From: Polynucleobacter sp. JS-Safj-400b-B2
GTDB lineage: Bacteria > Pseudomonadota > Gammaproteobacteria > Burkholderiales > Burkholderiaceae
Assembly: GCF_018881975.1 (NCBI RefSeq)
Contig: NZ_JACVPJ010000004.1
Span: 1 to 64,000, forward strand
Reading direction: 5' to 3'
DNA: 64,000 bases
The notes beneath the pieces are model-generated. The model was not told the DNA's origin and made no database searches. It saw only the letters and a program-made list of their open reading frames with translations. Below, in pieces: positions 22,795 through 31,122 of the stretch. Positions within the stretch are counted from its first letter, which is position 1. Every line of letters begins with the position of its first letter. The position numbers were made by a program, and so were the translations under genes.

Positions 22795-23226
22795 ATGACG
22801 ACTTACAACCTTGATACTGTTGCCAACGCATTAATTGTTGATTCAATGAAGCGTCAAAATGGCAATGGCGCTTATCGCTACGATCGCTATTACAACGTGC
22901 TGGCACAGGCTGGCTTAGTTGTTGGCGACGTTGCGTATTTCGATATTGATGTACCTGAATGGGTGCGAACGATCACCAGTCAGAAGCGTAGCTCGACAAG
23001 CAACGCAGATTCATTGGTAATGTCATCAGTAGATCCGCAATTTAATACCGGTGTTCAACCATTGCTATTTAGCATTTATGCAAATACGCCTGGAACGAGT
23101 AACGCCAATACAAACTGCAACGTCATGGCCTGCAAACCCGTTGGATCGAGGGTTAGGGTGGCACTTACTTTAGCTGGGTCAGTCCCAACAAGTTTGGTGC
23201 TCGGCGTGAGCATGTACGACTCTTAA
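22795..23226 (+). CDS. Hypothetical virion protein, 143 aa
   Basis: Not recognised. It is mostly beta-strand by composition (VAYFDIDVPEWVRTITSQKR, GSRVRVALTLAGSVPTSLVL). Between portal and scaffold, it could be a head decoration or minor capsid protein. Confidence 0.6.
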   Translation: MTTYNLDTVANALIVDSMKRQNGNGAYRYDRYYNVLAQAGLVVGDVAYFDIDVPEWVRTITSQKRSSTSNADSLVMSSVDPQFNTGVQPLLFSIYANTPGTSNANTNCNVMACKPVGSRVRVALTLAGSVPTSLVLGVSMYDS

Positions 23227-23266
23227 TGCTTTAAACCTTCCGCTTGATGTGGGAATTTTGTAACCG

Positions 23267-23288
23267 ACCGCCTGATGGCGGTTTTTTT
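23267..23288 (+). terminator. Intrinsic terminator between portal region and scaffold
   Basis: ACCGCC-TGAT-GGCGGT followed by T7. It lies inside the late operon just before the scaffold gene's ribosome binding site. Confidence 0.72.
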
Positions 23289-23302
23289 ATTGGAGTGGCT
23301 AG

Positions 23303-23842
23303 ATGCCTAATTCAGACCCAAACCCAAATCCTAATCCACCAGCAAATCCTCCGGCTCCACCGGCAGCGCCACCAGCGCCACCTCCAAAGGAGCCTGAAAA
23401 TTTCTCCGCTGAATATGTGCAAGAGCTGCGTCGTGAAAATGCGCACTACCGCACAAAGGCAAAAGAGAAGGAAGAAGCTGCGATTAAGGCCGCTAAGGAT
23501 GCGGAAGAAACGACCACAAAGGCTAAGGCTGATGCTGATAGTCGAATTATTCGCGCAGAGCTAAAGGCCGCCGCTTTAAAGGCGGGGATGATCGATCTTG
23601 ACGGTTTGAAGTTGGCAGATCTTTCAAAGGTATCTTTAAAAGAAGATGGTTCTTTAGAGGGTGCCGATGAATTAATGGAGGGCCTTAAGACGGATAAGCC
23701 TTACCTATTTGAAAAGCTGTCAACAACCACCAACACCAATAAAGCACCTGATCCAAATCCACCAGCCTCTAAAAAGGCTTCGGAAATGACTCAGGAAGAG
23801 TATGCGGCTGCTAAAGCCGCTGCGCTTAAAGGTAATAAGTAA
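23303..23842 (+). CDS. Capsid scaffold protein, probable
   Basis: The 179-residue protein has a Pro/Asn-rich N-terminus, a long charged coiled coil from about 30 to 95 (EYVQELRRENAHYRTKAKEK), and a basic C-terminal end. Phage scaffolds immediately upstream of the major capsid gene look like this. TGGAG precedes the ATG. Confidence 0.75.
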   Translation: MPNSDPNPNPNPPANPPAPPAAPPAPPPKEPENFSAEYVQELRRENAHYRTKAKEKEEAAIKAAKDAEETTTKAKADADSRIIRAELKAAALKAGMIDLDGLKLADLSKVSLKEDGSLEGADELMEGLKTDKPYLFEKLSTTTNTNKAPDPNPPASKKASEMTQEEYAAAKAAALKGNK

Positions 23843-23939
23843 TTAGTAAACGCCCTGGCTATGTAGCTAGGGCGAGTATCCCATCGGGTGCAGGCCACCA
23901 AGGGGAATGAAACCAACCTCATTTTTCTTGGAGTGAAAT

Positions 23940-25310
23940 ATGCCTATTCAAAATATGCCAACGGCTTTACAGCCAATTATTCAACAAGGTTTCTTGGAGC
24001 GTGAGTTCCATGATGCATTGCAATCCTCTATTGGCTATCGTGCCGTAGCGGATCGTGAGCCTGTAGCAATTAACGTTGGTGAAACTGTCACCAAAACTCG
24101 TAACGGCTTAAAAGGCCCTGTTACAACCCCATTGGCTGCCAACACAAATACCAATATGGACAATGGCATTACGCCGTCATCCTTCACGGTTGAGCAGTAC
24201 ACGCTTGGTATTAACCAATACGGCGATTCGATCGATCTGAATATCGTTACCTCACAAGTTGGTATCGCCAATCAATTTTTAAAGAACGCTCAGGTCAATG
24301 GCGTGCAGGCTCGTCAGTCGCTAGATCGTATTGCGCGTAATGCGTTATTTAACGCTTACATGGGTGGCAATACTCGTGTGCGTACCACTTTGGGCGCTCC
24401 TGCAACTACATTGGCGGTAGATGATATTCGTGGTTTCACCACAGCATTGTCAAACGGTCAAATGTTGGCTGTATCGGTAAGCAACCCATTGCCTGTATTG
24501 GTTGGTGGCACTGTTTACAGCGTTATTGGCGCTACGCCTGATGGCACTAACGTATCTACCACGGTTATCACTGGTGGCGGCACAAGCGGCGTGTCTGGCA
24601 CACTGACCTTCTCAGGTAACGTATCTGTCGCTGACGGTACTGCTCTAAATGCCGTAACAAGCACTTATGCGCCTCCAATCATCCGTCCAAACGGTAAATA
24701 CATCGGCGGTTCAGCAACTCAGGCTACAGCTACACAAGCCTCACTTGCTTCTACTGATAAATTGACCTTGGGCGCTGTTGAAGATGCTGTTGCCTTGTTG
24801 CGTAACAACACCGGCATGGATAGCGTGAACTTCAACTTGTACTTGGACAATATGTCTATGCGCCAGTTGTGGGCTGATAACGACTTTAAGTTGATGTATC
24901 AAGGTCAGTACGGCTCCCAAGAAATGCGTGTTGGCAAGGTATTCCAATTGCTTGGTTGCAACTTCATCCCAACTACAGAAGCCCCTGTGCAGGCCTCCAA
25001 TGCTGGCGTTACCGCCGGTGTTCGCCGTCCAATTCTTTGTGCTCCTGGTGCATTGGTTGAGGGCGACTTTGCTGGTATGGCTGAACGTGCTTTTGATACC
25101 GCCGGTAAAAATAGCGTTGTTCAAACCGTTGACGATGTTGTGCAAGTTGTGCGTGCACCTATCGACCGCTTGCAACAAATCGTTGCGCAGTCATGGTTTT
25201 GGATTGGTGGCTTTGCCGTCCCAACTGATGCAACTGCAACTAGCAACATCATTCCAACTGCATCGCCAACTTATTACAAGCGCGCGATCATACTTGAACA
25301 TGCGGCCTGA
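23940..25310 (+). CDS. Major capsid protein
   Basis: The 456 residues follow the scaffold gene with a strong CTTGGAG ribosome binding site. N-terminal part VETVT-like GETVTKTRNGLKGPVTTPLA, a large Thr/Gly/Val-rich insertion (about 145-255) that looks like an added surface domain, and a C-terminal P-domain-like part fit a HK97-fold capsid. Assignment rests mainly on position, size and composition. Confidence 0.82.
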   Translation: MPIQNMPTALQPIIQQGFLEREFHDALQSSIGYRAVADREPVAINVGETVTKTRNGLKGPVTTPLAANTNTNMDNGITPSSFTVEQYTLGINQYGDSIDLNIVTSQVGIANQFLKNAQVNGVQARQSLDRIARNALFNAYMGGNTRVRTTLGAPATTLAVDDIRGFTTALSNGQMLAVSVSNPLPVLVGGTVYSVIGATPDGTNVSTTVITGGGTSGVSGTLTFSGNVSVADGTALNAVTSTYAPPIIRPNGKYIGGSATQATATQASLASTDKLTLGAVEDAVALLRNNTGMDSVNFNLYLDNMSMRQLWADNDFKLMYQGQYGSQEMRVGKVFQLLGCNFIPTTEAPVQASNAGVTAGVRRPILCAPGALVEGDFAGMAERAFDTAGKNSVVQTVDDVVQVVRAPIDRLQQIVAQSWFWIGGFAVPTDATATSNIIPTASPTYYKRAIILEHAA

Positions 25311-25336
25311 CCTATTAATTAGGTAGCAATCTTGTT

Positions 25337-25360
25337 GCCCGACTGCTTCGGCGGTCGGGC
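25337..25360 (+). promoter_or_regulatory. Strong hairpin after the capsid gene
   Basis: GCCCGAC-T-GC / GC-G-GTCGGGC with a TTCG loop forms a stable stem without a T-run. It may stabilise the abundant capsid mRNA end or pause RNA polymerase rather than terminate. Confidence 0.5.
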
Positions 25361-25366
25361 ACAACC

Positions 25367-25496
25367 CAACCCAACAAAGGCAAGGTAAAAATCATGGCAA
25401 AAGCTAATCCAAAAACTGCATCTATTGAAGATTTGAAACAGGATGGCGCGCAGGGCGAAGATGCTCCTAAGCAACCCAACAAAGGCAAGGTAAAAA
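25367..25496. repeat. 25-bp direct repeat across a gene start
   Basis: The 25 bases at 25367-25391, just before the ATG at 25394, recur exactly at 25472-25496 inside the same gene, 105 bases on. The second copy encodes QPNKGKVK in frame. Confidence 0.85.
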
Positions 25497-25654
25497 GCGA
25501 TGAGCCTTTACTGCCAACAAGCATTACATTGTCGGCACCGCATGGTTTTATTGATGAAGATACTGGTGAGCATCGCTACTGGCATGCTGGCATGGAAGTC
25601 ACTGACCCCGAAGAAATCAAGCTATTGATTGATCGTCAAGCCCCACTGGAGTAA
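25394..25654 (+). CDS. Small virion-region protein, 86 aa
   Basis: A charged, Lys/Gln-rich N-terminus (the repeat-encoded part) is followed by SAPHGFIDEDTGEHRYWHAG and VTDPEEIKLLIDRQAP, similar to small head-completion region proteins of phages. Function unknown. Follows the major capsid gene. Confidence 0.65.
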   Translation: MAKANPKTASIEDLKQDGAQGEDAPKQPNKGKVKSDEPLLPTSITLSAPHGFIDEDTGEHRYWHAGMEVTDPEEIKLLIDRQAPLE

Positions 25655-25657
25655 AAA

Positions 25658-26038
25658 ATGTTAACCGACGCACAAAAGGCAGACGTCCGGCGCTTTGCTG
25701 GATATGGCAGTTTTGGCTCTCAATCATTGCCCGCCTCTGGCTATCGGTTTTCAACCCAGTACGGCGTGCTTGAATATAAGCTCAATAACTTTAGACCCGA
25801 GGAAGAGGCAACTCTTACAACGGTCTTTTTAGCCAGACTTTATCAACTAGAAACTGATCAGGTCGATCAAACTTCGCAAAATCTTGATACGGATGAAGCT
25901 GCAGTTTGGAAGCACAACAAAAATGAGCACCGAGACCGACGAGCATTGTATTTTGATTTTCGCCGTCAAATGTGCGGGTTTATTGGAATACCACCTGGGC
26001 CTAACCTTGGTGGCGGTGGAATAACGGTCATCGTATGA
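25658..26038 (+). CDS. Head-tail connector-region protein
   Basis: The 126 residues start MLTDAQKADVRRFAGYGSFG, a pattern seen in proteins between capsid and tail genes, and end in a Gly-rich GPNLGGGGITVIV. Helical composition and position suggest a connector/adaptor. It overlaps the next gene by four bases. Confidence 0.65.
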   Translation: MLTDAQKADVRRFAGYGSFGSQSLPASGYRFSTQYGVLEYKLNNFRPEEEATLTTVFLARLYQLETDQVDQTSQNLDTDEAAVWKHNKNEHRDRRALYFDFRRQMCGFIGIPPGPNLGGGGITVIV

Positions 26039-26733
26039 ACGCAGCTCAAATACACGCCAAGATTTATGCAGGTAGGGCAAAGGCGGCATTGCGACTGGGA
26101 TTGGTCTACAACGTATATAGACCAATCCAAGCCACCGACCCTTTAAGCAATCAGATCCTGAGTATTAATGCCGCATTTAATGCTGGTGATAGTACTTACA
26201 AATCCCCAAACCTACCAGGCGATCCTATTTGGTATGGCGATTTTGATGGGCGCTTAACCCGACCTGGCGACTATCTGATTCATTCGGAAAATCCAACAGA
26301 CATTAAATATATTGCAGCCCAACAGCAACTATTGCCAATAATCTGCATTGACTGCAATCGGTTTATTCGGATTGCGAGAGCTGCCCCTCTTGGTGCTGTG
26401 GGTGCGGTAGGTGCCCTTGGGTATAGCGGTATTGCAGATACGAGCACCGAGTCATCTGATGTGCTTGGTGTTAACCCATTAAATAACAACGGCACTTTTA
26501 TTGGCTGGCCTTGCTCAATGATCTTTGGCAAGGGCAGACTAAGAAATGCTGAGGCATTACCAAGCGGAACGTCTGAGCAGATGGGATCGATGGTTTACCT
26601 CCCAATATCTGTACCAATTGTGGTGGGTTCTGGCGATAGGCTGATTGACGATCTTGGCAGGATGTTTGTGGTTAATGGTGCCGAGCAGTCTGATATTGGT
26701 TGGCGAATTAATGCAATAGAAATGCATCCTTAA
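26035..26733 (+). CDS. Hypothetical virion protein, 232 aa
   Basis: The protein has NVYRPIQATDPLSNQILSIN near the N-terminus, a short Ala/Gly/Val stretch (APLGAVGAVGALGYSGIADT), and a C-terminal beta-rich part ending in GWRINAIEMHP. It is part of the connector module. No specific family is recognised. Confidence 0.62.
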   Translation: MNAAQIHAKIYAGRAKAALRLGLVYNVYRPIQATDPLSNQILSINAAFNAGDSTYKSPNLPGDPIWYGDFDGRLTRPGDYLIHSENPTDIKYIAAQQQLLPIICIDCNRFIRIARAAPLGAVGAVGALGYSGIADTSTESSDVLGVNPLNNNGTFIGWPCSMIFGKGRLRNAEALPSGTSEQMGSMVYLPISVPIVVGSGDRLIDDLGRMFVVNGAEQSDIGWRINAIEMHP

Positions 26734-26744
26734 GAGAGTGGTAC

Positions 26745-27371
26745 ATGGCAGACATTACAGACGTTGGGCAGGCTTTGGTTGCATTGATTGCAGGCGCAGC
26801 TTATCCAAATGGTAATGCCGCCCCCTCTATTGGAAATTGCCCAGTTCTTGTTTATCAGGGATGGCCCAACCCAGAGCAGTTAGCCTCTGATCTTCCGATC
26901 GGTAAGGTGCATATTTCTGTTTTCCCTCGCCCTGGTGATAAAAAAACTTGGGTGGGGCAGGGAACTCCGCAGGCTGGAACCACAAACCCTGATGGGTCTG
27001 TAAATTACTTTCAAGAAATCCAAAGGCGCAAGCGTGATTTTCAGATAACGGTTTGGGCTTCTACCCATGACTTGCGAGATCCTGTTGCAAAGGCTATTGA
27101 TAGCGCCTTGGCGAATATCAATGTGTTGCCTGTGTCAGATGGCAGTAGCGCAATTTTGCGGTACTCAACTAGCGCTCAGGATGATAGCAGTCAAAAGCAG
27201 GGTATTTATCGGCGCGACTTGTTTTATTCGGTTGAATACTCAATCGTGCTTACTTCGGTGGCATGGCCTGTGACTAAGCACGTTGTCAATGTCAATGTTT
27301 CTGCCCCGCAAGCCAATCCTTCGCCACCAGCAACACCAGGTAGCGCCAACCTCAACATAACCAATACATAG
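26745..27371 (+). CDS. Tail-terminator-region protein, 208 aa
   Basis: ITDVGQALVALIAGAAYPNG, KVHISVFPRPGDKKTWVG and RRKRDFQITVWASTHDLRDP suggest a beta/alpha protein like phage tail terminator or neck proteins that precede the sheath. The Pro-rich C-terminus is low complexity. Assignment is by position. Confidence 0.6.
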   Translation: MADITDVGQALVALIAGAAYPNGNAAPSIGNCPVLVYQGWPNPEQLASDLPIGKVHISVFPRPGDKKTWVGQGTPQAGTTNPDGSVNYFQEIQRRKRDFQITVWASTHDLRDPVAKAIDSALANINVLPVSDGSSAILRYSTSAQDDSSQKQGIYRRDLFYSVEYSIVLTSVAWPVTKHVVNVNVSAPQANPSPPATPGSANLNITNT

Positions 27372-27379
27372 GTGAATTC

Positions 27380-27577
27380 ATGCATTTAATTGCAAACCAA
27401 CCATTTACAGCTAATGGCAAGTCATATAGCCAAGGCCAATCAATTTCCGATGCCGGCGAGGTGAAATTTATTCTCGAAAACGGATCAGAGCATTTCGTCA
27501 CAAAGGTTGCAGATGCTCCGGTAGCAGATGTCGACACTGTTCAAAGCGCTCAGGTAGCGAAAAAGACAGCAAAGTAA
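27380..27577 (+). CDS. Small virion-region protein, 65 aa
   Basis: Not recognised. MHLIANQPFTANGKSYSQGQ then a beta-turn-rich part and a Lys-rich end. The N-terminal pattern resembles the second half of the 86-residue gene's product (DAGEVKFILENGSEHFVTKV), so it may be a related fold. AGGTG precedes the ATG. Confidence 0.55.
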   Translation: MHLIANQPFTANGKSYSQGQSISDAGEVKFILENGSEHFVTKVADAPVADVDTVQSAQVAKKTAK

Positions 27578-27615
27578 TTTCGCCCGACCGCCTTAAATGG
27601 TGGATTTCAATTTTT

Positions 27616-27640
27616 AGGTCGCTATATGCGGCCTTTTTTA
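27616..27640 (+). terminator. Intrinsic terminator before the sheath gene
   Basis: AGGTCGC-TATAT-GCGGCCT followed by T5 and further T-rich sequence. Confidence 0.65.
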
Positions 27641-27653
27641 TTTTGGAGGTTTT

Positions 27654-29198
27654 ATGCCTATTGTTCAACAAGGCCAAATTAATCCTATTGGATCGAACGT
27701 CCCTAACTGGTGGGTGCAAATCATGCAGCCAAGCGCTGCTCCCATTGTCGGCGCGCAATCCAATGTTTCTGCATTGGTAGGTACAGCATCATGGGGTCCA
27801 GTCAATCAAATTGCCTATGGTGGTGGCATTGCTGACTACAAAGCCCAATTTGGCCCAATCATGCCTCGCAAATACGACATGGGCGCTCATGTAACGATTC
27901 AGGGTATGCAAGGCGCGAGCATGTTTATGTTCGTGCGAGTTACCGACGGAACCGATACATCGGCTACAGGTACGATTACAGCCGCAAGTGCTGCTGACGC
28001 TACTGCTATTGCATTAGCCATTAACTCTGGTCAAAGCTCAATTCGTGGGGCTTCTGCGTTGATCAACGCCTCTGCCAATAATGCTGTCGTAACTCTGAGC
28101 AGTAAGTACACCGGCAGTTATGGCAACAATACGGCTATTAGCGTTGCCACTGGCACTCGCTTAAACACCACAAAAGTAACGGTATCAATGCCAGGTCGAA
28201 ATGTGGAAACATTCGATAACTTGGGCGCTGCATCCGCAACTGTGGCAAGCATTACATTGGCTGGCGGTACTGATGGATACACAGGCGTAACTTCCACTTC
28301 ATTGGTTGGTGTTGATGGCACCAATCGTACCGGCATGTATGCATTGCGTAAAAGTGGCGCTGCCGTTGTATCACTCTGCGATGCTGATGATTCCACTCAA
28401 TGGGCTAGTCAGGCGGCATTTGGACTTGGTGAGAACTGCTATGTCATTGGTACAGGTCCTGCAGGCGACACGATCGCTAATGCTGTTTCAACCAAGAATA
28501 CGGCTGGAATCGATAACTGGTGCTTCCGGTTGCAATTCGGTGACTGGACTTACTTCAACGATACCGATAACGGATTGATTCGCTTGGTATCTCCACAGGC
28601 GGCTATTGCTGGTTTGCGAGCTGCTTATGCTCCGCACCTCTCGCTGTTGAATCGCCCAATGCAGGGCATTGTCGGTACTCAGCGTAATGGCTTGCCAGGC
28701 ACCTCAGTAACACGTCCATACTCTGATGCTGATTTATTGCAATTGGCAAATGCTGGTATCGACGTGATTAGCAACCCTTCTGTGGGCGGCAACTTCTTCT
28801 CATCCCGCATTGGTCACAACACTTCAAGCAATCCGCTGACGCGTGGCGATAACTACACATCATTGACTAACTTCATTGCTAAGAGCATTGGTGGCTGGTC
28901 AGGTCAATGGGTTGGTAAATTGCAGACGATCGATCAACGCCGTCAGGCAAAAGCTGGATTAGATGGCTTCTTTGCAAGCCTTCAAAACCAAGGAATGATC
29001 GGCGCTGTTAACGGTGGCCCAGCGTTTTGGACAAAATTAGACGCAGGCAATAACCCTTTATCTCAAGTCTCTTTGGGTATCGAGCAAGCCGATGTCAAGG
29101 TTCAATACTGGTCCGTAATTGAAACCTTCCTCGTCAACGTTGAAGGCTCACAAGCCACGGTTATTCCAAGCGGCGCACCAGTGCCAGCGGCTCAATAA
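27654..29198 (+). CDS. Contractile tail sheath protein
   Basis: The 514-residue protein has the sheath N-terminal part (VGAQSNVSALVGTASWGPVN, ADYKAQFGPI), a long Thr/Ala/Gly-rich surface domain, and the conserved core with RLVSPQAAIAGLRAAYAPHL, IDVISNPSVGGNFFSSRI and a C-terminal RRQAKAGLDGFFASLQNQGM. It polymerises around the tube and contracts to inject DNA. This identifies a myovirus. GGAG precedes the ATG. Confidence 0.88.
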   Translation: MPIVQQGQINPIGSNVPNWWVQIMQPSAAPIVGAQSNVSALVGTASWGPVNQIAYGGGIADYKAQFGPIMPRKYDMGAHVTIQGMQGASMFMFVRVTDGTDTSATGTITAASAADATAIALAINSGQSSIRGASALINASANNAVVTLSSKYTGSYGNNTAISVATGTRLNTTKVTVSMPGRNVETFDNLGAASATVASITLAGGTDGYTGVTSTSLVGVDGTNRTGMYALRKSGAAVVSLCDADDSTQWASQAAFGLGENCYVIGTGPAGDTIANAVSTKNTAGIDNWCFRLQFGDWTYFNDTDNGLIRLVSPQAAIAGLRAAYAPHLSLLNRPMQGIVGTQRNGLPGTSVTRPYSDADLLQLANAGIDVISNPSVGGNFFSSRIGHNTSSNPLTRGDNYTSLTNFIAKSIGGWSGQWVGKLQTIDQRRQAKAGLDGFFASLQNQGMIGAVNGGPAFWTKLDAGNNPLSQVSLGIEQADVKVQYWSVIETFLVNVEGSQATVIPSGAPVPAAQ

Positions 29199-29222
29199 CT
29201 AAATACTTTTTACTAACACCTA

Positions 29223-29247
29223 AGCCCTCATTCGTGAGGGCTTTTTC
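29223..29247 (+). terminator. Intrinsic terminator after the sheath gene
   Basis: AGCCCTCA-TTCG-TGAGGGCT followed by TTTT; a perfect eight-base-pair stem with a stable TTCG loop. Confidence 0.75.
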
Positions 29248-29267
29248 CATTATTGGAGGCATCAAAT

Positions 29268-29699
29268 ATGAGTACTCTTGGACGATCAACCGGACGTGAC
29301 TTAAGCATTGCAATTGTGGCTGGCGATGGCACAAATTTCAATCTCGGAAATATCCTTGATTTCAAGCCAAAGCAAGAAATCACCAAACAGCGAGTTAAGC
29401 CAATTAACGGAAAAAATGCTGAGTTAGTCCACATCGATGGTTGGAGTGGAAGTATTCAAGTTGAACGTATGTCAGCCGATATTGATAACTACTTTGCAAC
29501 GCAAGAAAAAAATTATTACAACGGAATCAGCAGTCAGCCTTGCACCATGCAGTTAACAATTAATGAACCAAATGGTTCTGTTACTCAATGGAGATTTACA
29601 GGCGGTACATTGACTTTTGATAACGCTGGCGATTGGCAGCAAGATAAGTCTGTGTCGCTGACCATCGGTTTCTTTTTTAGTTCTCGCGAACCAATTTAA
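29268..29699 (+). CDS. Tail tube protein
   Basis: The ATG at 29268, nine bases after GGAGG, gives 143 residues (a TTG at 29253 would lie inside the ribosome binding site). MSTLGRSTGRDLSIAIVAGD, WSGSIQVERMSADIDNYFAT and a C-terminal beta-strand fit a Mu/P2-like tube protein. It follows the sheath, as usual. It forms the inner tail tube. Confidence 0.8.
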   Translation: MSTLGRSTGRDLSIAIVAGDGTNFNLGNILDFKPKQEITKQRVKPINGKNAELVHIDGWSGSIQVERMSADIDNYFATQEKNYYNGISSQPCTMQLTINEPNGSVTQWRFTGGTLTFDNAGDWQQDKSVSLTIGFFFSSREPI

Positions 29700-29705
29700 G
29701 ACTTA

Positions 29706-29759
29706 TGCGTGGCTAAGGTCATTCCTGAAAAGCGGGGCACACCTCCCGCCTGCCACGCA
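29706..29759 (+). other. Structured leader between tube and chaperone genes
   Basis: Arms TGCGTGGC (29706-29713) and GCCACGCA (29752-29759) close a region that contains a second stem GCGGG/CCCGC (29732-29736, 29745-29749). There is no T-run. It may set relative expression of tube and chaperone, but function is not known. Confidence 0.45.
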
Positions 29760-29788
29760 CCTTTAATGGTGATTTTGGAGAAGTGAAA

Positions 29789-30184
29789 ATGTCTGAAAAT
29801 ACAAATAAAGTTGGCGATGTAAATGTAACCCTCAAACCAAGTGAGCAGATCGCAAGAGCTGCCGCAAAGGAATTTGAGGTTATCGACGATTTAGGCCGAA
29901 TCATTAAATTGAAGAAGCCAAACCCATTGGCGAATTTAGATTTTGCGAAGGCTTCGGGTGGTGAAAAGCTCAACGTGAGCTATTTATCTGAGGTATTTCA
30001 CCTTAAGTATGTTGCTGGCATTGATGGCGACATAGTCATTACGCCAAGCACCGAGGGTGAATTAAGGGCTCTATACAAGCGCCTGGGGGATGAGGGCAAC
30101 CAAGCCGCAATGCTTGGTGTCATGGAGCATTTCCTTAATCCTCAGTCTGAGCAGAAAAGTGATTCAGAACTAAAAAACTCCTAG
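29789..30184 (+). CDS. Tail assembly chaperone, short form (gpG-like)
   Basis: The ATG at 29789 is nine bases after GGAG; a GTG at 29783 is too close to it. The 131-residue protein begins MSENTNKVGDVNVTLKPSEQ. Its place between tube and tape measure and the frameshift signal near its end identify it as the short tail assembly chaperone that guides tube polymerisation around the tape measure. It is made in excess over the frameshifted form. Confidence 0.8.
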   Translation: MSENTNKVGDVNVTLKPSEQIARAAAKEFEVIDDLGRIIKLKKPNPLANLDFAKASGGEKLNVSYLSEVFHLKYVAGIDGDIVITPSTEGELRALYKRLGDEGNQAAMLGVMEHFLNPQSEQKSDSELKNS

Positions 30185-30351
30185 AGGACAACGCCATAAG
30201 CGATTGTTTATGGCTTGTCCACAATGGAGTTCCTTTTGATGTCGCCTTTTCTCTTGATGATGTGACGAGAACTGCTTTTGCTATTACATTTCAAGAATTT
30301 AATGGCGCTGAGTTTGATCTCAATAGCATGACTTTTAAGGACAAATCATGA
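29789..30351 (+). CDS. Tail assembly chaperone, -1 frameshift fusion (gpGT-like)
   Basis: Ribosomes slipping back one base on AAAAAAC (30172-30178) avoid the TAG at 30182-30184 and read 57 further codons, starting LLEDNAISDCLWLVHNGVPF, to a TGA at 30349-30351. That stop overlaps the start of the next gene (ATGA), as expected for a used frame. The fusion would be 187 residues. Fusion chaperones of this sort bind the tape measure in lambda and P2-like phages. Confidence 0.82.
30172..30220 (+). promoter_or_regulatory. Programmed -1 ribosomal frameshift signal
   Basis: Slippery heptamer A AAA AAC at 30172-30178 lies in the correct zero frame (CTA AAA AAC). After seven bases a 13-base-pair stem follows: GGACAA-C-GCCATAA (30186-30199), an eight-base loop, TTATGGC-TTGTCC (30208-30220), with one bulged C. 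Heptamer, spacer and stem all match the canonical design. Confidence 0.88.
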
Positions 30352-30851
30352 GGTCATTTGAAGATCTTGGTTCATTCGCAGCCGAGCTAATTGCTGTTGA
30401 GGTTGGCTTTCACATGCAACTTGCTCATGGGCTTGAGAAGGTGGCTCAAAAGGTTGAAAAAACCGCTAAAGATGAGATTGGTGAATATCAAGAGGCTATT
30501 GGACCATTCCCTGACTGGGAGCAGTTAGCAGATAGCACCAAAGAAGATCGGGTTAGGAGGGGCTTTACTGAAAACGACCCCTTGCTTCGGTCTGGCGCCT
30601 TAAGAGATTCAATAGGCCATCAAACGGATGTCAATAGCCTGGAAGCCGTTGTTGGTTCAACGTCAGATATTGCCGTTTATCAAGAGCTAGGTACGGAAAA
30701 GATACCGCCTAGACCATTCCTTGGTCCGGCTGTTGAGCAAAACCGTAATGCAATTAAAAAGATTGTAGGTGGCGCAGCAATTAGAGGTTTGCTGGGTGGT
30801 GGCTCAATACCCGCTGAGTTGGAGTATGACCACGATATTCATGAGGGTTAG
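30348..30851 (+). CDS. Tail completion protein (HK97 gp10-like)
   Basis: The 167 residues include WEQLADSTKEDRVRRGFTEN, DPLLRSGALRDSIGHQTDVN and VYQELGTEKIPPRPFLGPAV. The LLRSG-x-L-x-x-S and YQE-x-GT-x-x-x-PPRPFLGPA blocks define HK97 gp10/Mu gpG-type tail completion proteins. It follows the chaperone frameshift product with a four-base overlap. Confidence 0.85.
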   Translation: MRSFEDLGSFAAELIAVEVGFHMQLAHGLEKVAQKVEKTAKDEIGEYQEAIGPFPDWEQLADSTKEDRVRRGFTENDPLLRSGALRDSIGHQTDVNSLEAVVGSTSDIAVYQELGTEKIPPRPFLGPAVEQNRNAIKKIVGGAAIRGLLGGGSIPAELEYDHDIHEG

Positions 30852-31120
30852 AACCAGCTAGAAACAATTGCGTAGAGAACTATGCAAGCAACGAGTATCA
30901 GAATTAAAGAGAAGCCCCCAGCAATCAAAGAGTACATCAGCACAAACAATTTACCAGCCCAACTGAGGCGCGCCTTTTCGCTATTGCCATCCATTTCAAT
31001 TAATGGGTTGCTTCCGTGGCGTTGCCAGTTAGGGCGCTTAGATTCTTGGCGAATGTGTGGGTACTGAATAAAGCTAAATTTATTCGCTAAAAACTCTTGG
31101 ATGCGTTCAAAGAAAGTCAT
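30848..31120 (-). CDS. Antisense small membrane protein inside the tail operon
   Basis: On the minus strand a 90-residue frame fills the 271-base gap between the tail completion and tape measure genes. It has a polar N-terminus (FERIQEFLANKFSFIQYPHI) and a long hydrophobic segment at about 57-88 (LFVLMYSLIAGGFSLILILV and beyond). Its start codon lies two bases from the tape measure start. No strong ribosome binding site is evident. It may be a moron gene expressed in the lysogen; the plus-strand frame in the gap looks non-coding. Confidence 0.6.
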   Translation of the reverse strand: MTFFERIQEFLANKFSFIQYPHIRQESKRPNWQRHGSNPLIEMDGNSEKARLSWAGKLFVLMYSLIAGGFSLILILVACIVLYAIVSSWF

Positions 31121-31122
31121 AT

